NCBI GenBank assembly: GCA_019347805.1
Contig: JAHWKR010000005.1
Span: 34,823 to 98,822, forward strand
DNA length: 64,000 bases
DNA from: Methanobacteriota archaeon
Lineage (GTDB): Archaea > Thermoplasmatota > E2 > JACPAO01 > JAHWKR01
Direction: 5' to 3'
A program made the position numbers and the translations under genes. Under the pieces are notes generated by a model, which did no database searches, was not told the DNA's origin, and worked only from the letters and a program-made list of their open reading frames with translations. This document shows, one piece after another, positions 15,498 to 26,599 of the stretch (position 1 is the stretch's first letter; each line of letters opens with the position of its first letter).

Positions 15498-17219
15498 ATG
15501 CCTGTCGCCAACGAACACATCGCGGACATCTTCCGACGCGTCTCCGACCTCCTCGAGATCAAAGGCGCCAATTTCTACCGCGTGCGCGCCTATCGCCAGG
15601 CCGGCCGCCTCATCGCCCAACTCGACGAACCGATCGTGAACATGGTCGAAGAAGGTGAAGACCTGACCCGGCTGAACGGTATCGGCGACGACCTCGCCGG
15701 CAAGATCGCAGAGATCGTCCAGACCGGTTCCCTCGACCAACTCAAGAGGCTCGAAGCAGAGGTCCCTGCCGGCCTCACCGAACTCCTCGAGGTACCGGGG
15801 CTCGGCGCCAAACGCGCCGCAGAACTGCACAAGCGGCTCGGCGTGGAAGACCTCGACGGGCTGAGGGCGGCGGCCGTCGCCGGGCGCATCCAGGACCTCA
15901 AAGGCTACGGGGCGAAGACGGAACAAAAGATCCTCAAAGGCATCAAGGAGGTCAAGGAGCGCGACAAGCGGTTCCTCCTCAGCAAGGCCGACGCGTTGGC
16001 ACGTCCTTTCCTGCTACACCTCGACAAGACCGGCAAAGCGGAAGGACTGCGCCTCGCCGGCAGCCATCGCCGCCGAAAGGCGACCGTCGGCGACATCGAC
16101 ATCATCGCCACATCCAACGACGGCGCCGCCATCATGGACGCGGCCGTCGGCTACGACGGCGTCGAGGAAGTGGTCCAAAAAGGCGAGAAGCGGACCACGG
16201 TGCGGCTGAAGGGCGGCCTCCAGGTCGACATTCGGGTCGTGCCACCGGAAGCGTTCGGCTCGGCGTTGCTCTACTTCACCGGCGCGAAAGAGCACAACAT
16301 CGCGCTCCGCAGGCGCGCCATCCGACAGGGTTACAGCCTCAACGAATACGGCCTTCACAAGGACGGCGAGACGGTCGCCGCCGAGACCGAAGAAGGGATC
16401 TATGGCCGCCTTGGACTCCAATGGGTACCCCCCGAGCTGCGCGAGGACGCCGGAGAACTGGAAGCGGCCGCGGACCACGCGCTCCCTGAGCTCGTCGCGC
16501 ACGACGACCTGCGTGGTGACCTGCACATGCACACCGAACGGACCGACGGCCGTGACAGCCTGCGTGAAATGGCCGAACGGGCACGGGAACTCGGCCGCGA
16601 ATACATCGCCATCACCGACCACTCCAAACGGGTCACCATGGTCAAAGGGCTCGACACCGACGGCTATGCGGAACAATGGGAGGAGGTCGATGCCCTGAAC
16701 GACGAACTCGACGGCATCACCATCCTCAAGGGCGCCGAGGTGGACATCCTCAAGGACGGCTCCCTTGACCTGGATGACAAGACCCTCGAAGGGTTCGACG
16801 TCGTCGTCTGCAGCGTCCACTACGACCGCGACATGGACAGCGACCAGATGACGGAACGCATCCTCAAGGCGATGGCGAACCCCAACGCCAACATCCTCGG
16901 CCACCCACGCGGCCGCCGCCTGGGCAGACGCGGCCCGCTCCGTTTCGACATCGATCGGCTCGCCGAAGCCTCGGTGGAACAAGGCTGGTTCTTCGAGATC
17001 GACGCCCAACCTGAACGGATGGACCTACCCGACGAGGACGCCCGCCATGTCAAGTCGGCAGGCGCACGGTTCGTCGTCTCGAGCGACGCCCACAACACCG
17101 GCATGCTCGGTCACATCGACAACGGTGTCGACCTCGCGCGCCGCGCCTGGTTGACCAAGGACGACATCCTCGACACCCTCCCGCTCGACAAGTTCCAGGA
17201 CGCCATCAAAAGAGAATGA
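15498..17219 (+). CDS. polX: DNA polymerase X with C-terminal PHP nuclease domain
   Basis: A 573-residue family X polymerase with an N-terminal 8-kDa-like HhH region (GIGDDLAGKIAEI, VPGLGAKRAAEL), a nucleotidyltransferase core with catalytic Asp in VGDIDIIATS and the later QVDIRVV, then a PHP domain (from about residue 335) whose metal ligands all appear present: DLHMHTERTDG, ITDHSK, GAEVDIL, HPRGR and SSDAHN. Such enzymes fill short gaps in base-excision and end-joining repair; PHP gives 3'-5' exonuclease or AP-endonuclease activity. ATG 15498 gives the normal N-terminus. The stop overlaps the next ATG, opening a four-gene run ending in ligA. Confidence 0.9.
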   Translation: MPVANEHIADIFRRVSDLLEIKGANFYRVRAYRQAGRLIAQLDEPIVNMVEEGEDLTRLNGIGDDLAGKIAEIVQTGSLDQLKRLEAEVPAGLTELLEVPGLGAKRAAELHKRLGVEDLDGLRAAAVAGRIQDLKGYGAKTEQKILKGIKEVKERDKRFLLSKADALARPFLLHLDKTGKAEGLRLAGSHRRRKATVGDIDIIATSNDGAAIMDAAVGYDGVEEVVQKGEKRTTVRLKGGLQVDIRVVPPEAFGSALLYFTGAKEHNIALRRRAIRQGYSLNEYGLHKDGETVAAETEEGIYGRLGLQWVPPELREDAGELEAAADHALPELVAHDDLRGDLHMHTERTDGRDSLREMAERARELGREYIAITDHSKRVTMVKGLDTDGYAEQWEEVDALNDELDGITILKGAEVDILKDGSLDLDDKTLEGFDVVVCSVHYDRDMDSDQMTERILKAMANPNANILGHPRGRRLGRRGPLRFDIDRLAEASVEQGWFFEIDAQPERMDLPDEDARHVKSAGARFVVSSDAHNTGMLGHIDNGVDLARRAWLTKDDILDTLPLDKFQDAIKRE

Positions 17220-17427
17220 TGACAGACCGAGATGATCCCATGAAAGAAGCACCCAAGAAGGACAAAAAAAGCAAGGAGCGCGACGGCGACAAGGACCGTA
17301 GGCGGTCCCGTGGACCCCGCCAAGGAGGCGTCCGACCCGGTGGGACCGAACCCGGAAAAGAACGCGAACCGCGACCGGAACGTCCCGCCGCGAAGAAGTC
17401 ACCGGCACGCAAGAAGGTGCCGGGACG

Positions 17428-17431
<4 letters not shown>
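17216..17431 (+). CDS. Small Lys/Arg-rich disordered protein
   Basis: A 71-residue protein made almost wholly of Lys, Arg, Asp/Glu, Gly and Pro (MMTDRDDPMKEAPKKDKKSK at its N-terminus), with AAKKSPARKK near the end resembling histone-H1-type tails. Its ATG overlaps the polX stop and its own stop overlaps the next ATG, which supports real translation despite low complexity. No domain is recognisable and it is predicted to be disordered and DNA- or RNA-binding by charge. Its place between polX and ligA suggests a repair or DNA-bridging role; this is inference. Confidence 0.6.
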
Positions 17432-19901
<2,470 letters not shown>

Positions 19902-20305
19902 GCGAAGACGGCCGAGCGACCTGAACACCGCCATCCAAGCGATGTGCGGGCCGGCGACGCCTGCCTACGACGACCATGAGAACGACGTGCCGACTCCCGC
20001 AGCCGTCCCGGGACCGGCCGAGGCCGGCCCCGGTGGCGTAGGGGAGATTCTTGGCGGGGTCCGGCAGGAACCGGCGTCCCGCCCCCGCCGAGCGGAACGA
20101 GCATAAGAACCATGTCTCACCATTAAGGGTTCCGCAACCCAGGTTCTGCACTTATGGACGTGTCAAGCTGCCGACAGCGGGTCGTGACAGGAATCGCGAT
20201 GACTGCGCAGCCAGAATGTGGGTGGATGCAGGCGAAACGAAGGGGTCCCCCGCAGCCGAACGGTTGCAAGCGAGCGACGAAGCCGGTAGGGAACGACCGA
20301 ACGGT
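19902..20305. other. Intergenic region between convergent genes
   Basis: About 400 nt with no convincing gene. It holds a GC-rich imperfect hairpin at about 20008-20033 that may terminate ligA transcription, and a TATA-like CATTAAGGG near 20122 that could fire in either direction. I see no tRNA, C/D-box or RNase P signature. Confidence 0.5.
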
Positions 20306-21169
20306 TCACGCCACGGGATCGGCCCGTTGCTCCACGTCCTTGGCCAGTCGCGCCTTGCGCGCCGCCTCGAGCGATTCCGTCTCGATCCCGAACATGGTCG
20401 CCGCGTTCTGCCACATGACCCGCTCGCGGTCCTCGGGCTCGAGCAGCTTCTCCATGAACGAGACGTAGGGCGCCATCTCGGCGATCGGCCAGTCGGTGCC
20501 GAAGAGCAGCTTGTGCGGCTCGCCCATGTAGCGGATCATTCGCTTCACCTCGTCGAGCAGGAAGACCTCGAACCGTTCCTCGAAATCGACGAGCGTCAAC
20601 CCGGAGACGTCGGCGTAGACGTTCTCGTTCTTGTAGAGCAGCTCCGCCGTGTCGCGCAGCCAGGGGTTACCAAGGTGGCAGATGATGAACGTGACATCGG
20701 GATGGTCGACGGCGACGTCGTCGATGTGGATCGGGTGGCTGTACTTGACCTTCCCCTTGGACGAATAGGTGTCGCCACTGTGCACCATGACCGGCACCTT
20801 GTATTGCGCAGCGAGTTCGTAGACCGGACCGCAGATGGCGTCATGGGGATAGAAATATTCGTAGCCGGGATAGAGCTTGAGCCCCTTGACGGTGCCGTCC
20901 CGCAGATGCTCCTCCAGGTGCGACCAGTCGACCGTCGGCCGCGTCAACCCGAGGCCGGCGACGACCGTGAAGCGTGGATCCTCGCTGACCGCCTCGAGGA
21001 TCTGGTCGACCGACGGACGCGCGTCGTTGACCATGTAGCTCGTCAGGATGACCGAATGGTCCACATCCGCCCGCTCCATGGCCGCGGCGAGCCGCGCCAC
21101 GTTCTTCTGTGTCGGCCCCTTCGTCTCCTCGTGATAGTTGTTGAGGTGGACGTGGCAATCGACGATCAT
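20306..21169 (-). CDS. Amidohydrolase-2 family TIM-barrel hydrolase
   Basis: A 287-residue metal-dependent hydrolase or decarboxylase of the amidohydrolase-2 (ACMSD-like) family: N-terminal MIVDCHVHLNNYH with the HxH pair, the central VMVHSGDTYSSKG His, TFIICHLGNPWL and the C-terminal LLFGTDWPIAEM Asp. Typical substrates are aromatic or lactone carboxylates, but the sequence does not tell which. It stands alone, divergent from lysS (start codons about 220 nt apart) and convergent with ligA. Confidence 0.8.
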   Translation of the reverse strand: MIVDCHVHLNNYHEETKGPTQKNVARLAAAMERADVDHSVILTSYMVNDARPSVDQILEAVSEDPRFTVVAGLGLTRPTVDWSHLEEHLRDGTVKGLKLYPGYEYFYPHDAICGPVYELAAQYKVPVMVHSGDTYSSKGKVKYSHPIHIDDVAVDHPDVTFIICHLGNPWLRDTAELLYKNENVYADVSGLTLVDFEERFEVFLLDEVKRMIRYMGEPHKLLFGTDWPIAEMAPYVSFMEKLLEPEDRERVMWQNAATMFGIETESLEAARKARLAKDVEQRADPVA

Positions 21170-21358
21170 CGGCGCACCCAGCCGGTGGTCCGCTCAAGGC
21201 GTTTGCGATAAGGGAGCATGGCACTGTCGACCGATGTCGCCAAGAGACAAGACGCCACGACCTCCACCGCGTGGCGCGACACCTGCGACGTCCGCCCTTG
21301 CTGCGGCCGCCGGACCCCCCGCCCAGGCGGCCACTGAGGGCGCTACGCGTCCCTTGCG

Positions 21359-21367
21359 CTTAAAAAC
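21359..21367 (+). promoter_or_regulatory. TATA box for lysS
   Basis: CTTAAAAAC, 28 nt before the lysS ATG at 21391; one of the clearest leaderless promoters in the window. Confidence 0.65.
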
Positions 21368-21390
21368 GGTGACCCGCTCCGCGCCCCCGC

Positions 21391-22986
21391 ATGCATTGGG
21401 CGGACGTCATCGCCAGACAGCTCCTTGAGCGGCGGCCGGACCATGTCCTTGCCACCGCCATCACCCCGAGCGGCCCCATCCATGTCGGCAACATGCGCGA
21501 GGTCCTGACCAGCGAAGCGGTCCATCGGGCCATCCAGGACCAGGGCGGCGAGTCCGAATTCATCTACATCGCCGACTCCTACGACCCGCTCCGGAAGGTC
21601 TACCCGTTCCTCGACGAGAGCGCCTACGCCCCCCATGTCGGCCGGCCGCTCGCCGAGATCCCCTGCCCGTGCGGCGGCCATGCCACCTACGCCGAACATT
21701 TCCTGGAACCGTTCCTCGCCGCGCTCTTTGACATGGGCATCACCCCGCGCGTGCTCGACGCCCACATGATGTACAAGGACGGCGCCTACCAGGAGACGAT
21801 ATTGCGCGCCCTCGCCGCCACCGACCGTGTGCGCGAGATCATCGAACGGGTCTCGAAACGGCAGCTCCCCAAAGGCTGGATCCCCTTCAACGTGCAATGC
21901 CAGGACAAGTCGTGCGGCAGCCTCGACACAACCCCCCTCGCCTACATCCACCCCATCGTCACCTACCGATGCAAACGCTGCGACCTCGAGGCCGAGGTCG
22001 ACATCACCCGCCCCGGCGTCGGCAAACTCCCGTGGCGCATCGACTGGCCCGCCCGCTGGTCGTTCCTCGGCGTCACCTTCGAGGCCGCCGGCAAGGACCA
22101 CCACGCCTCCGGCGGTTCTTGGGACACCGGCCAGGAGATCGCCCGCACCGTCTTCGACACCGAACCCCCGATGGGACTCCTCTACGAGTTCATCCAACTG
22201 AAAGGCAAGGGCGCCATGCACAGCTCGACCGGCACCACCGTCTCCGCCGAAGACATGCTGCGCATCACGCCCCCCGAGGTGCTGCGCTTCCTCATCGTGC
22301 GCAACGACCCGCGCAAGCACATCGATTTCGACCCTGGCCTCGGCATCCTCAACCTGGTGGAGGACTACGACCGCTTCGAGCGTGTTCACTATGGCAAGGA
22401 GGAGGAAGGGACCGGCATCAAGGACGCCGAACGGGTCTACGCCCTCAGCCAGCCGCACCGGGTGCGCGCACAGATGCCCGTCCAGGTCTCCTACCGCCAC
22501 CTCGTCACCGTCGTGCAGATGGCCGAAAGCGACGACGACGTCATCCACATCCTTGCGCGCGCCGGCGAGATCCCCAGCGACCTTCCCGACGCCGACCGCA
22601 AGCACATCCTGGAACGGGCGGCGCACGTGCGCGAATGGCTCGCCCGCTTCGCCCCCGAGGACGTCAAGTTCCAGGTCCAGAAGGAACCGCCCGTCTTCCC
22701 GACCGACGCCGACGACCGCATGCTCTACAGCCGCTTCGTCGACGTGCTCGAAAGCGTCGCCGAGTGGCGCGGCGACAAGATCCACGACGCGGTCTACGAA
22801 GCGCTCACCGACCTCGGCCTCAAGGCGGGCGAAGGTTTCCGCGCGGTCTACCGCGCCATCTTGGGCAAAGACCGCGGCCCCCGGGCCGGACACTTCCTCG
22901 CGAGTCTGCCCCGTGATTGGGTCGTCGAACGGTTCCGTCACTACGCCGGAGAAGAAGCGACGACCGGCACCCAGGAGCGGGCATGA
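21391..22986 (+). CDS. lysS: Class I lysyl-tRNA synthetase
   Basis: A 531-residue class I (archaeal-type) LysRS that charges tRNA-Lys. The HIGH-type motif is PSGPIHVGN; the KMSKS equivalent lies in LKGKGAMHSSTGTTVS; paired Cys knuckles (CPCGG, CQDKSCG, CKRC) mark the zinc insertion. The C-terminal alpha-helix cage is complete. It is transcribed from a leaderless promoter and overlaps the DUF4438 gene by four bases, so translation of the two is coupled. Length is normal for the family. Confidence 0.95.
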   Translation: MHWADVIARQLLERRPDHVLATAITPSGPIHVGNMREVLTSEAVHRAIQDQGGESEFIYIADSYDPLRKVYPFLDESAYAPHVGRPLAEIPCPCGGHATYAEHFLEPFLAALFDMGITPRVLDAHMMYKDGAYQETILRALAATDRVREIIERVSKRQLPKGWIPFNVQCQDKSCGSLDTTPLAYIHPIVTYRCKRCDLEAEVDITRPGVGKLPWRIDWPARWSFLGVTFEAAGKDHHASGGSWDTGQEIARTVFDTEPPMGLLYEFIQLKGKGAMHSSTGTTVSAEDMLRITPPEVLRFLIVRNDPRKHIDFDPGLGILNLVEDYDRFERVHYGKEEEGTGIKDAERVYALSQPHRVRAQMPVQVSYRHLVTVVQMAESDDDVIHILARAGEIPSDLPDADRKHILERAAHVREWLARFAPEDVKFQVQKEPPVFPTDADDRMLYSRFVDVLESVAEWRGDKIHDAVYEALTDLGLKAGEGFRAVYRAILGKDRGPRAGHFLASLPRDWVVERFRHYAGEEATTGTQERA

Positions 22987-24056
22987 TGGCCGTAAAAGGC
23001 GCGACAGGACCGACGACCGCCGCAAAAAGCCCGAAAGGTCTGGCCGCTGCGGTAAAAGGCCGGATGAAGCGGAGCAGGAACGAGGTCGTCGGCGCGACCG
23101 GCGCCTCGCTCTCCACCAACGAAGAAAAGCTCGTCGCGTTCGCCGTCCAAGGGGTCGTCACGCACCCCATCTCGAGCCACCACGGCTTCGAGGTGACCCG
23201 CGAAGGCCTGCTCTTCGCCCTGCCCGGCGTCGGCGGCATCGTCTACAGCCACTTCGTCGGCGACCCCTGCATCGGACTCCTCGGTGACCACATCGAACCG
23301 GGTGCCTCCGTCGCCAACTTCGACAAGAACCATGGCGACGACGCCGAAAAAAGCGCCTTCGCGGTCTACGCCCAGCTCGGCAACACGGCCGTCGTCGCGA
23401 GCGGTGACGCCAAGGGCTGCATCGGCACCGTCATCGGGAAACACGGCGGCGTCGAACACGTCATCATTCACTTCCCTGCCGCCGTCCTCGACCGCCTCGA
23501 GATCGGCGACAAGGTGCGCATCCGCGCCCACGGCATGGGGCTCGCCATCGAGGGGACGAAGGGCCTCGAGATGCGCAACACCGACCCACGGCTCCTTGCG
23601 CGCATGCCCGTCGAGAAGAATGGTGGCCGTCTGCGCGTCGGTGTCGCCGCCATCGTCCCCGCCGTCCTGATGGGCAGCGGCATCGGAGCCGACAACACGC
23701 ACCGCGGTGATTACGACATCCAGTTGTCCGACCCAGGCGTGGTCGCGGCGCGCGGCCTCGACCGGTTGCGCTTCGGCGACCTCGTCGCCATCGAGGACAC
23801 CTACCATGGCTACGGACGCACCTATCGACCCGGTGCGGTCTCCATCGGGGTCGTCGTGCACAGCGACTCCCACATCGCCGGACACGGACCGGGCGTGACG
23901 ACCCTCATGACGAGCCTGGACGGCGACATCGAACCGGTCGTGCAGGACGGTGCCAACATCGCCGACCTCCTCGGACTCGACCGGGCGTCGCCCGGACAGC
24001 ATCACGATCCACAGCTCCTTGCCCGCCACGAGGAGGTGGCAGGAAAATGGGGATGA
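22983..24056 (+). CDS. DUF4438 family protein
   Basis: A 357-residue protein of the DUF4438 family, beta-rich with a long conserved core: VTHPISSHHGFEVTREG, GDHIEPGASVAN, ASGDAKGCIGTVIGKHGGVEHVIIHFP, MGSGIGADNTHRGDYDIQ and GHGPGVTTLMT. The family has no established function; conserved His, Asp and Gly suggest a hydrolase or binding fold. The first 40 residues are basic and poorly conserved in appearance (several internal starts are possible). It is linked to lysS by an ATGA overlap, and a tRNA-Ser gene follows 7 nt later. Confidence 0.72.
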   Translation: MMAVKGATGPTTAAKSPKGLAAAVKGRMKRSRNEVVGATGASLSTNEEKLVAFAVQGVVTHPISSHHGFEVTREGLLFALPGVGGIVYSHFVGDPCIGLLGDHIEPGASVANFDKNHGDDAEKSAFAVYAQLGNTAVVASGDAKGCIGTVIGKHGGVEHVIIHFPAAVLDRLEIGDKVRIRAHGMGLAIEGTKGLEMRNTDPRLLARMPVEKNGGRLRVGVAAIVPAVLMGSGIGADNTHRGDYDIQLSDPGVVAARGLDRLRFGDLVAIEDTYHGYGRTYRPGAVSIGVVVHSDSHIAGHGPGVTTLMTSLDGDIEPVVQDGANIADLLGLDRASPGQHHDPQLLARHEEVAGKWG

Positions 24057-24063
24057 CCCCGAT

Positions 24064-24147
24064 GCCGAGATGGCAGAGCGGCCTAATGCGCCGGTCTTGA
24101 AAACCGGTGGGTGCAAGCCCGCGGGAGTTCGAATCTCCCTCTCGGCG
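24064..24147 (+). tRNA. tRNA-Ser (anticodon UGA)
   Basis: An 84-nt class II tRNA. The acceptor stem GCCGAGA pairs with TCTCGGC, with a G discriminator; the anticodon stem CCGGT/ACCGG (24091-24095 and 24103-24107) presents TGA at 24098-24100; the T arm is CGGGAGTTCGAATCTCCC-like; the long variable arm typical of tRNA-Ser is present. No intron and no encoded CCA. It lies just after the DUF4438 stop and is followed by a GC-rich hairpin at 24165. Confidence 0.93.
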
Positions 24148-24164
24148 TACACAGGGGAGGGAGT

Positions 24165-24193
24165 CCGAGGGAGGGGCCGTGCCCCTTCCTCGG
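24165..24193 (+). terminator. Hairpin downstream of tRNA-Ser
   Basis: CCGAGGGAGGGGC (24165-24177) pairs with GCCCCTTCCTCGG (24181-24193) across a 3-nt loop with a single G-U wobble. It belongs to the same sequence family as hairpins at 31708 and 38562 and probably marks 3' ends, although no strong T-run follows. Confidence 0.5.
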
Positions 24194-24256
24194 CTCTCAT
24201 GAAAAGGAAGACGGAGCAGATCCCGTTGTTCGTCGGGTCCACTCCTGCGCCGCGCG

Positions 24257-24535
24257 CTATTTGCGCGTGTACCAGGTCTCGTCGCGGCCGGTGGTGTGAT
24301 GGCCGACGATGCCTTTGCCCTCCAGTGTGTGCAGGGCCACGAGCACCTTGTTCTTGCCGAGGTGCATCTCCTTGGCAAGCCGCTCCACGGGCTTGCCCGC
24401 CGCCGGATTGGTCGCACCAAGGGTGCACATCGTGTCGTAGACGTTCTTCAGTTCAGGCGGCAAACCGGGCAGACGTCCGCGCGCGCGCTCATCGGCACCA
24501 TCCCCATGGTCGTTCTTCTCTCGGTCTTTCGACAT
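24257..24535 (-). CDS. Small winged-helix regulator
   Basis: A 92-residue protein: a charged N-terminal tail, then a winged helix (about residues 28-92) with PVERLAKEMHLGKNKVLVALHTLEGKGIVGHHTTG and a terminal wing strand TWYTRK. This is a standard MarR/ArsR-like reading head, probably a DNA-binding regulator; target unknown. It is encoded downstream of, and in the same direction as, a response regulator, 131 nt apart. Confidence 0.62.
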   Translation of the reverse strand: MSKDREKNDHGDGADERARGRLPGLPPELKNVYDTMCTLGATNPAAGKPVERLAKEMHLGKNKVLVALHTLEGKGIVGHHTTGRDETWYTRK

Positions 24536-24666
24536 GCCCCCTACTCTGCCTGCACAGGCTCATATCCGTTGGCCTGCAGCAGGAGGTCTTCGCGTGGCGC
24601 TGACCGCCGAGGTGGTCGCTACCGGATGGGGCGTCGGGTCGCACGCCGGAGGTACCGATCGCCGGT

Positions 24667-25101
24667 TCAGGAGTAGGAGACGTCCTCGCTGCGCGTGACC
24701 GCCTTGAAGGCCTTCTCGAGCCGGTCCACGACCCGTTGCACCTCCTCCTTGCGCAGCGGTTTCGGCAGGATGTCGAACGCACCCTCCGAGACGGCGGTGA
24801 TGACCCCTTCGTTGCTCTGCGGCAGCGCGGTCGTCACGACGATCTTGCAATACGGGTCCTTGTCGAGGGCGTGGCGGGCGAAACGGATGCCGGACGCCTC
24901 CGGCATCAAGAGGTCCAGGAAGACGACCGGATGCCGGCGTTCATCGAAAAGCTTGACGCCCTCTGCCACAGAGTCTGCCTGGTCGAGGTCGGCGAAACCA
25001 AGGTCGCGGAGGATGTCCGTGAGGACGGTCCGGACCGCCTTCGAATCGTCGATCACAAGTACGGGAGTGTCGGAGAAAGCCAAGGACGCTCCGTTTCCCA
25101 T
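24667..25101 (-). CDS. CheY-like response regulator receiver protein
   Basis: A 144-residue single receiver domain: acidic pair Asp18-Asp19 in VLVIDDSKAV, phosphoacceptor Asp63 in VVFLDLLMPE, conserved Thr/Ala in VVTTALPQ, and Lys in FDILPKPLRK. No output domain, so it acts by protein contact. The TATA-like CCTTTAAGGG at 25110-25119 is only about 14 nt from the ATG, so a leaderless TTG start at 25083 is a plausible alternative that still keeps the fold. No kinase is adjacent; the nearest one is at 32485. Confidence 0.85.
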   Translation of the reverse strand: MGNGASLAFSDTPVLVIDDSKAVRTVLTDILRDLGFADLDQADSVAEGVKLFDERRHPVVFLDLLMPEASGIRFARHALDKDPYCKIVVTTALPQSNEGVITAVSEGAFDILPKPLRKEEVQRVVDRLEKAFKAVTRSEDVSYS

Positions 25102-25249
25102 CCGATGGCACCCTTAAAGGGGTTGGGGTTCGGCCTAGCCTCCCCCGACCGACCTGTCGGATAGGAAGAGGCGCCCGGCGACACAAGACGACCGGTCGGA
25201 ACCGGTCGGCTGCGCGCCCCGACACGGAACGCGTGCGCTCCCGGCTGGG

Positions 25250-25867
25250 TCACGCCCGGACGCGACGCTCCCGCCGTTCGAGGACGAGCTCGAGATAGCT
25301 CTTCTCCTCGATGTCGTAGAGCCCCAGGCGCGACAACAGGTTGGACGCCTCGCGCCCGGCACGGCGCAGCGCCTCCGGATCGCCCGCCGCTGCCTCCGAA
25401 TGCACCATCACCTCGACCTCGACGAAGACCCCGAGCCCATCGACCTCATCGAGCGTGATGACGGCGTCCCCCACCGACCAGGCACGGCGATGCTTGAGGA
25501 CGTCCTGCACGGCCGAGAAGCCGAGATGACCCAAAAGCGCATGCACGTTGCCCTGCACCAGCACCTCCTCCTCGGTGCGCGTCTTGGCCGTCCCTTCCAT
25601 GCGGGGACCCTTGTAGGTGACGAACGTGCGACCCGAAGCCCATGCCTCGGCCGGGAGCGAGCGCCAATCGACCTCCCCCTCGTCGGTGATCCGTACGACC
25701 CGTCGCAAGCGCAACGCCTCGTCTGTGGTGGCGAAATCGCGCACCGGATGACGGTAATAGGTGTCGTGTTCGACGCGACGACCCAATGGGGCCGCTTTCA
25801 GCTCCAGGACGCGTCTCTGCACCTCGGCGGGCCGCGGCACCCAGGCCTTGACCTCGACCTCGATCAA
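25250..25867 (-). CDS. CYTH-domain phosphohydrolase/cyclase-like protein
   Basis: A 205-residue CYTH protein: N-terminal MIEVEVKAWV matching the ExExK signature, RLRRV, YKGPR, TRTEEEV, and TLDEVDGLGVFVEVEV for the acidic tunnel. Relatives include class IV adenylyl cyclase and inorganic or thiamine triphosphatases; archaeal members are most often triphosphate hydrolases. The start is TTG at 25867 with AGGAGG 7 nt ahead on the minus strand, one of the few Shine-Dalgarno sites here. Confidence 0.82.
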   Translation of the reverse strand: MIEVEVKAWVPRPAEVQRRVLELKAAPLGRRVEHDTYYRHPVRDFATTDEALRLRRVVRITDEGEVDWRSLPAEAWASGRTFVTYKGPRMEGTAKTRTEEEVLVQGNVHALLGHLGFSAVQDVLKHRRAWSVGDAVITLDEVDGLGVFVEVEVMVHSEAAAGDPEALRRAGREASNLLSRLGLYDIEEKSYLELVLERRERRVRA

Positions 25868-25910
25868 CGCCTCGCCTCCTGTCGCATCGGCGGATTCAAA
25901 AACAAGCCCT

Positions 25911-25920
25911 CTTTTGAGCC
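25911..25920 (+). promoter_or_regulatory. TATA-like box for the 25942 lipoprotein gene
   Basis: CTTTTGAGCC, about 28 nt ahead of the ATG at 25942, matching leaderless spacing. Confidence 0.4.
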
Positions 25921-25941
25921 CTCGCTTTGGTCGCCCCTGTC

Positions 25942-26598
25942 ATGTCACGCTTGGCACCCGCGCTCCTTCTTGTCGTCCTTGTCAGTGGATGCTTCGAGAC
26001 CAGCCCGGTCGCCGTCGTGCCGTCGGAGGTGCTGACACAGGGCTGGAGCGAGAAAGAACGCGATTCGGGCTCCAAGTGGTACGGCCTCGCAGCGAGCTGG
26101 ACGGTCATCGAGTACCGCGTCACGCCCGAGCGAAAGACCATCGACTCCGGACCCTACCCCGCCTCCTTTACCCTCATGACCATCGACACGACGAGCCGGC
26201 TCGAACCGAGCGAGGTGCGCGACAAGCTCGAAAGGCAGATCCGGGACAACGCGGCGAGCCAGGACCTCGCACTCAAGGCGGGCTCCCGCGCCGAAGGTCC
26301 GCGCACGCTCGAATCCGGTGTCAAGACCACATGGTTCCGCTATGACGCCGTCATCGGCGAAGACTCGCGCCTCTTCTCACCGGGACACGAGGCACGCGTC
26401 ATCGGCGAGGTCGGCTTCGACGAACGCAGCAAGATCACGTTCGTCGCAGTCGGACTCGCCCAGGTGCAAGGCAGCGGACCGACCGGCCAATATTTCCGCG
26501 ACACGACACACTGGGAAAAGATCGTCGAAGACCCTGACGGGACCATCGACGGACACACCGGGAACGACGGCCTCGTCTGGAACATCCGGAGCCATTGA
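25942..26598 (+). CDS. Exported lipoprotein of unknown function
   Basis: A 218-residue protein with signal peptide MSRLAPALLLVVLVSGC, whose VSGC is a lipobox, followed by a single globular alpha/beta domain without membrane helices. ATG 25942 is preferred to TTG 25927 from the promoter position. No family recognised. It precedes the RNA methyltransferase gene by one base, so the two are probably co-transcribed, although a functional link is not obvious. Confidence 0.6.
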   Translation: MSRLAPALLLVVLVSGCFETSPVAVVPSEVLTQGWSEKERDSGSKWYGLAASWTVIEYRVTPERKTIDSGPYPASFTLMTIDTTSRLEPSEVRDKLERQIRDNAASQDLALKAGSRAEGPRTLESGVKTTWFRYDAVIGEDSRLFSPGHEARVIGEVGFDERSKITFVAVGLAQVQGSGPTGQYFRDTTHWEKIVEDPDGTIDGHTGNDGLVWNIRSH

Positions 26599-26599
26599 G

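Noticed and set aside
19902..20305. SRP RNA, RNase P RNA or other known ncRNA in the ligA-amidohydrolase gap
   Set aside because: Conserved core motifs of these RNAs were not found on either strand.
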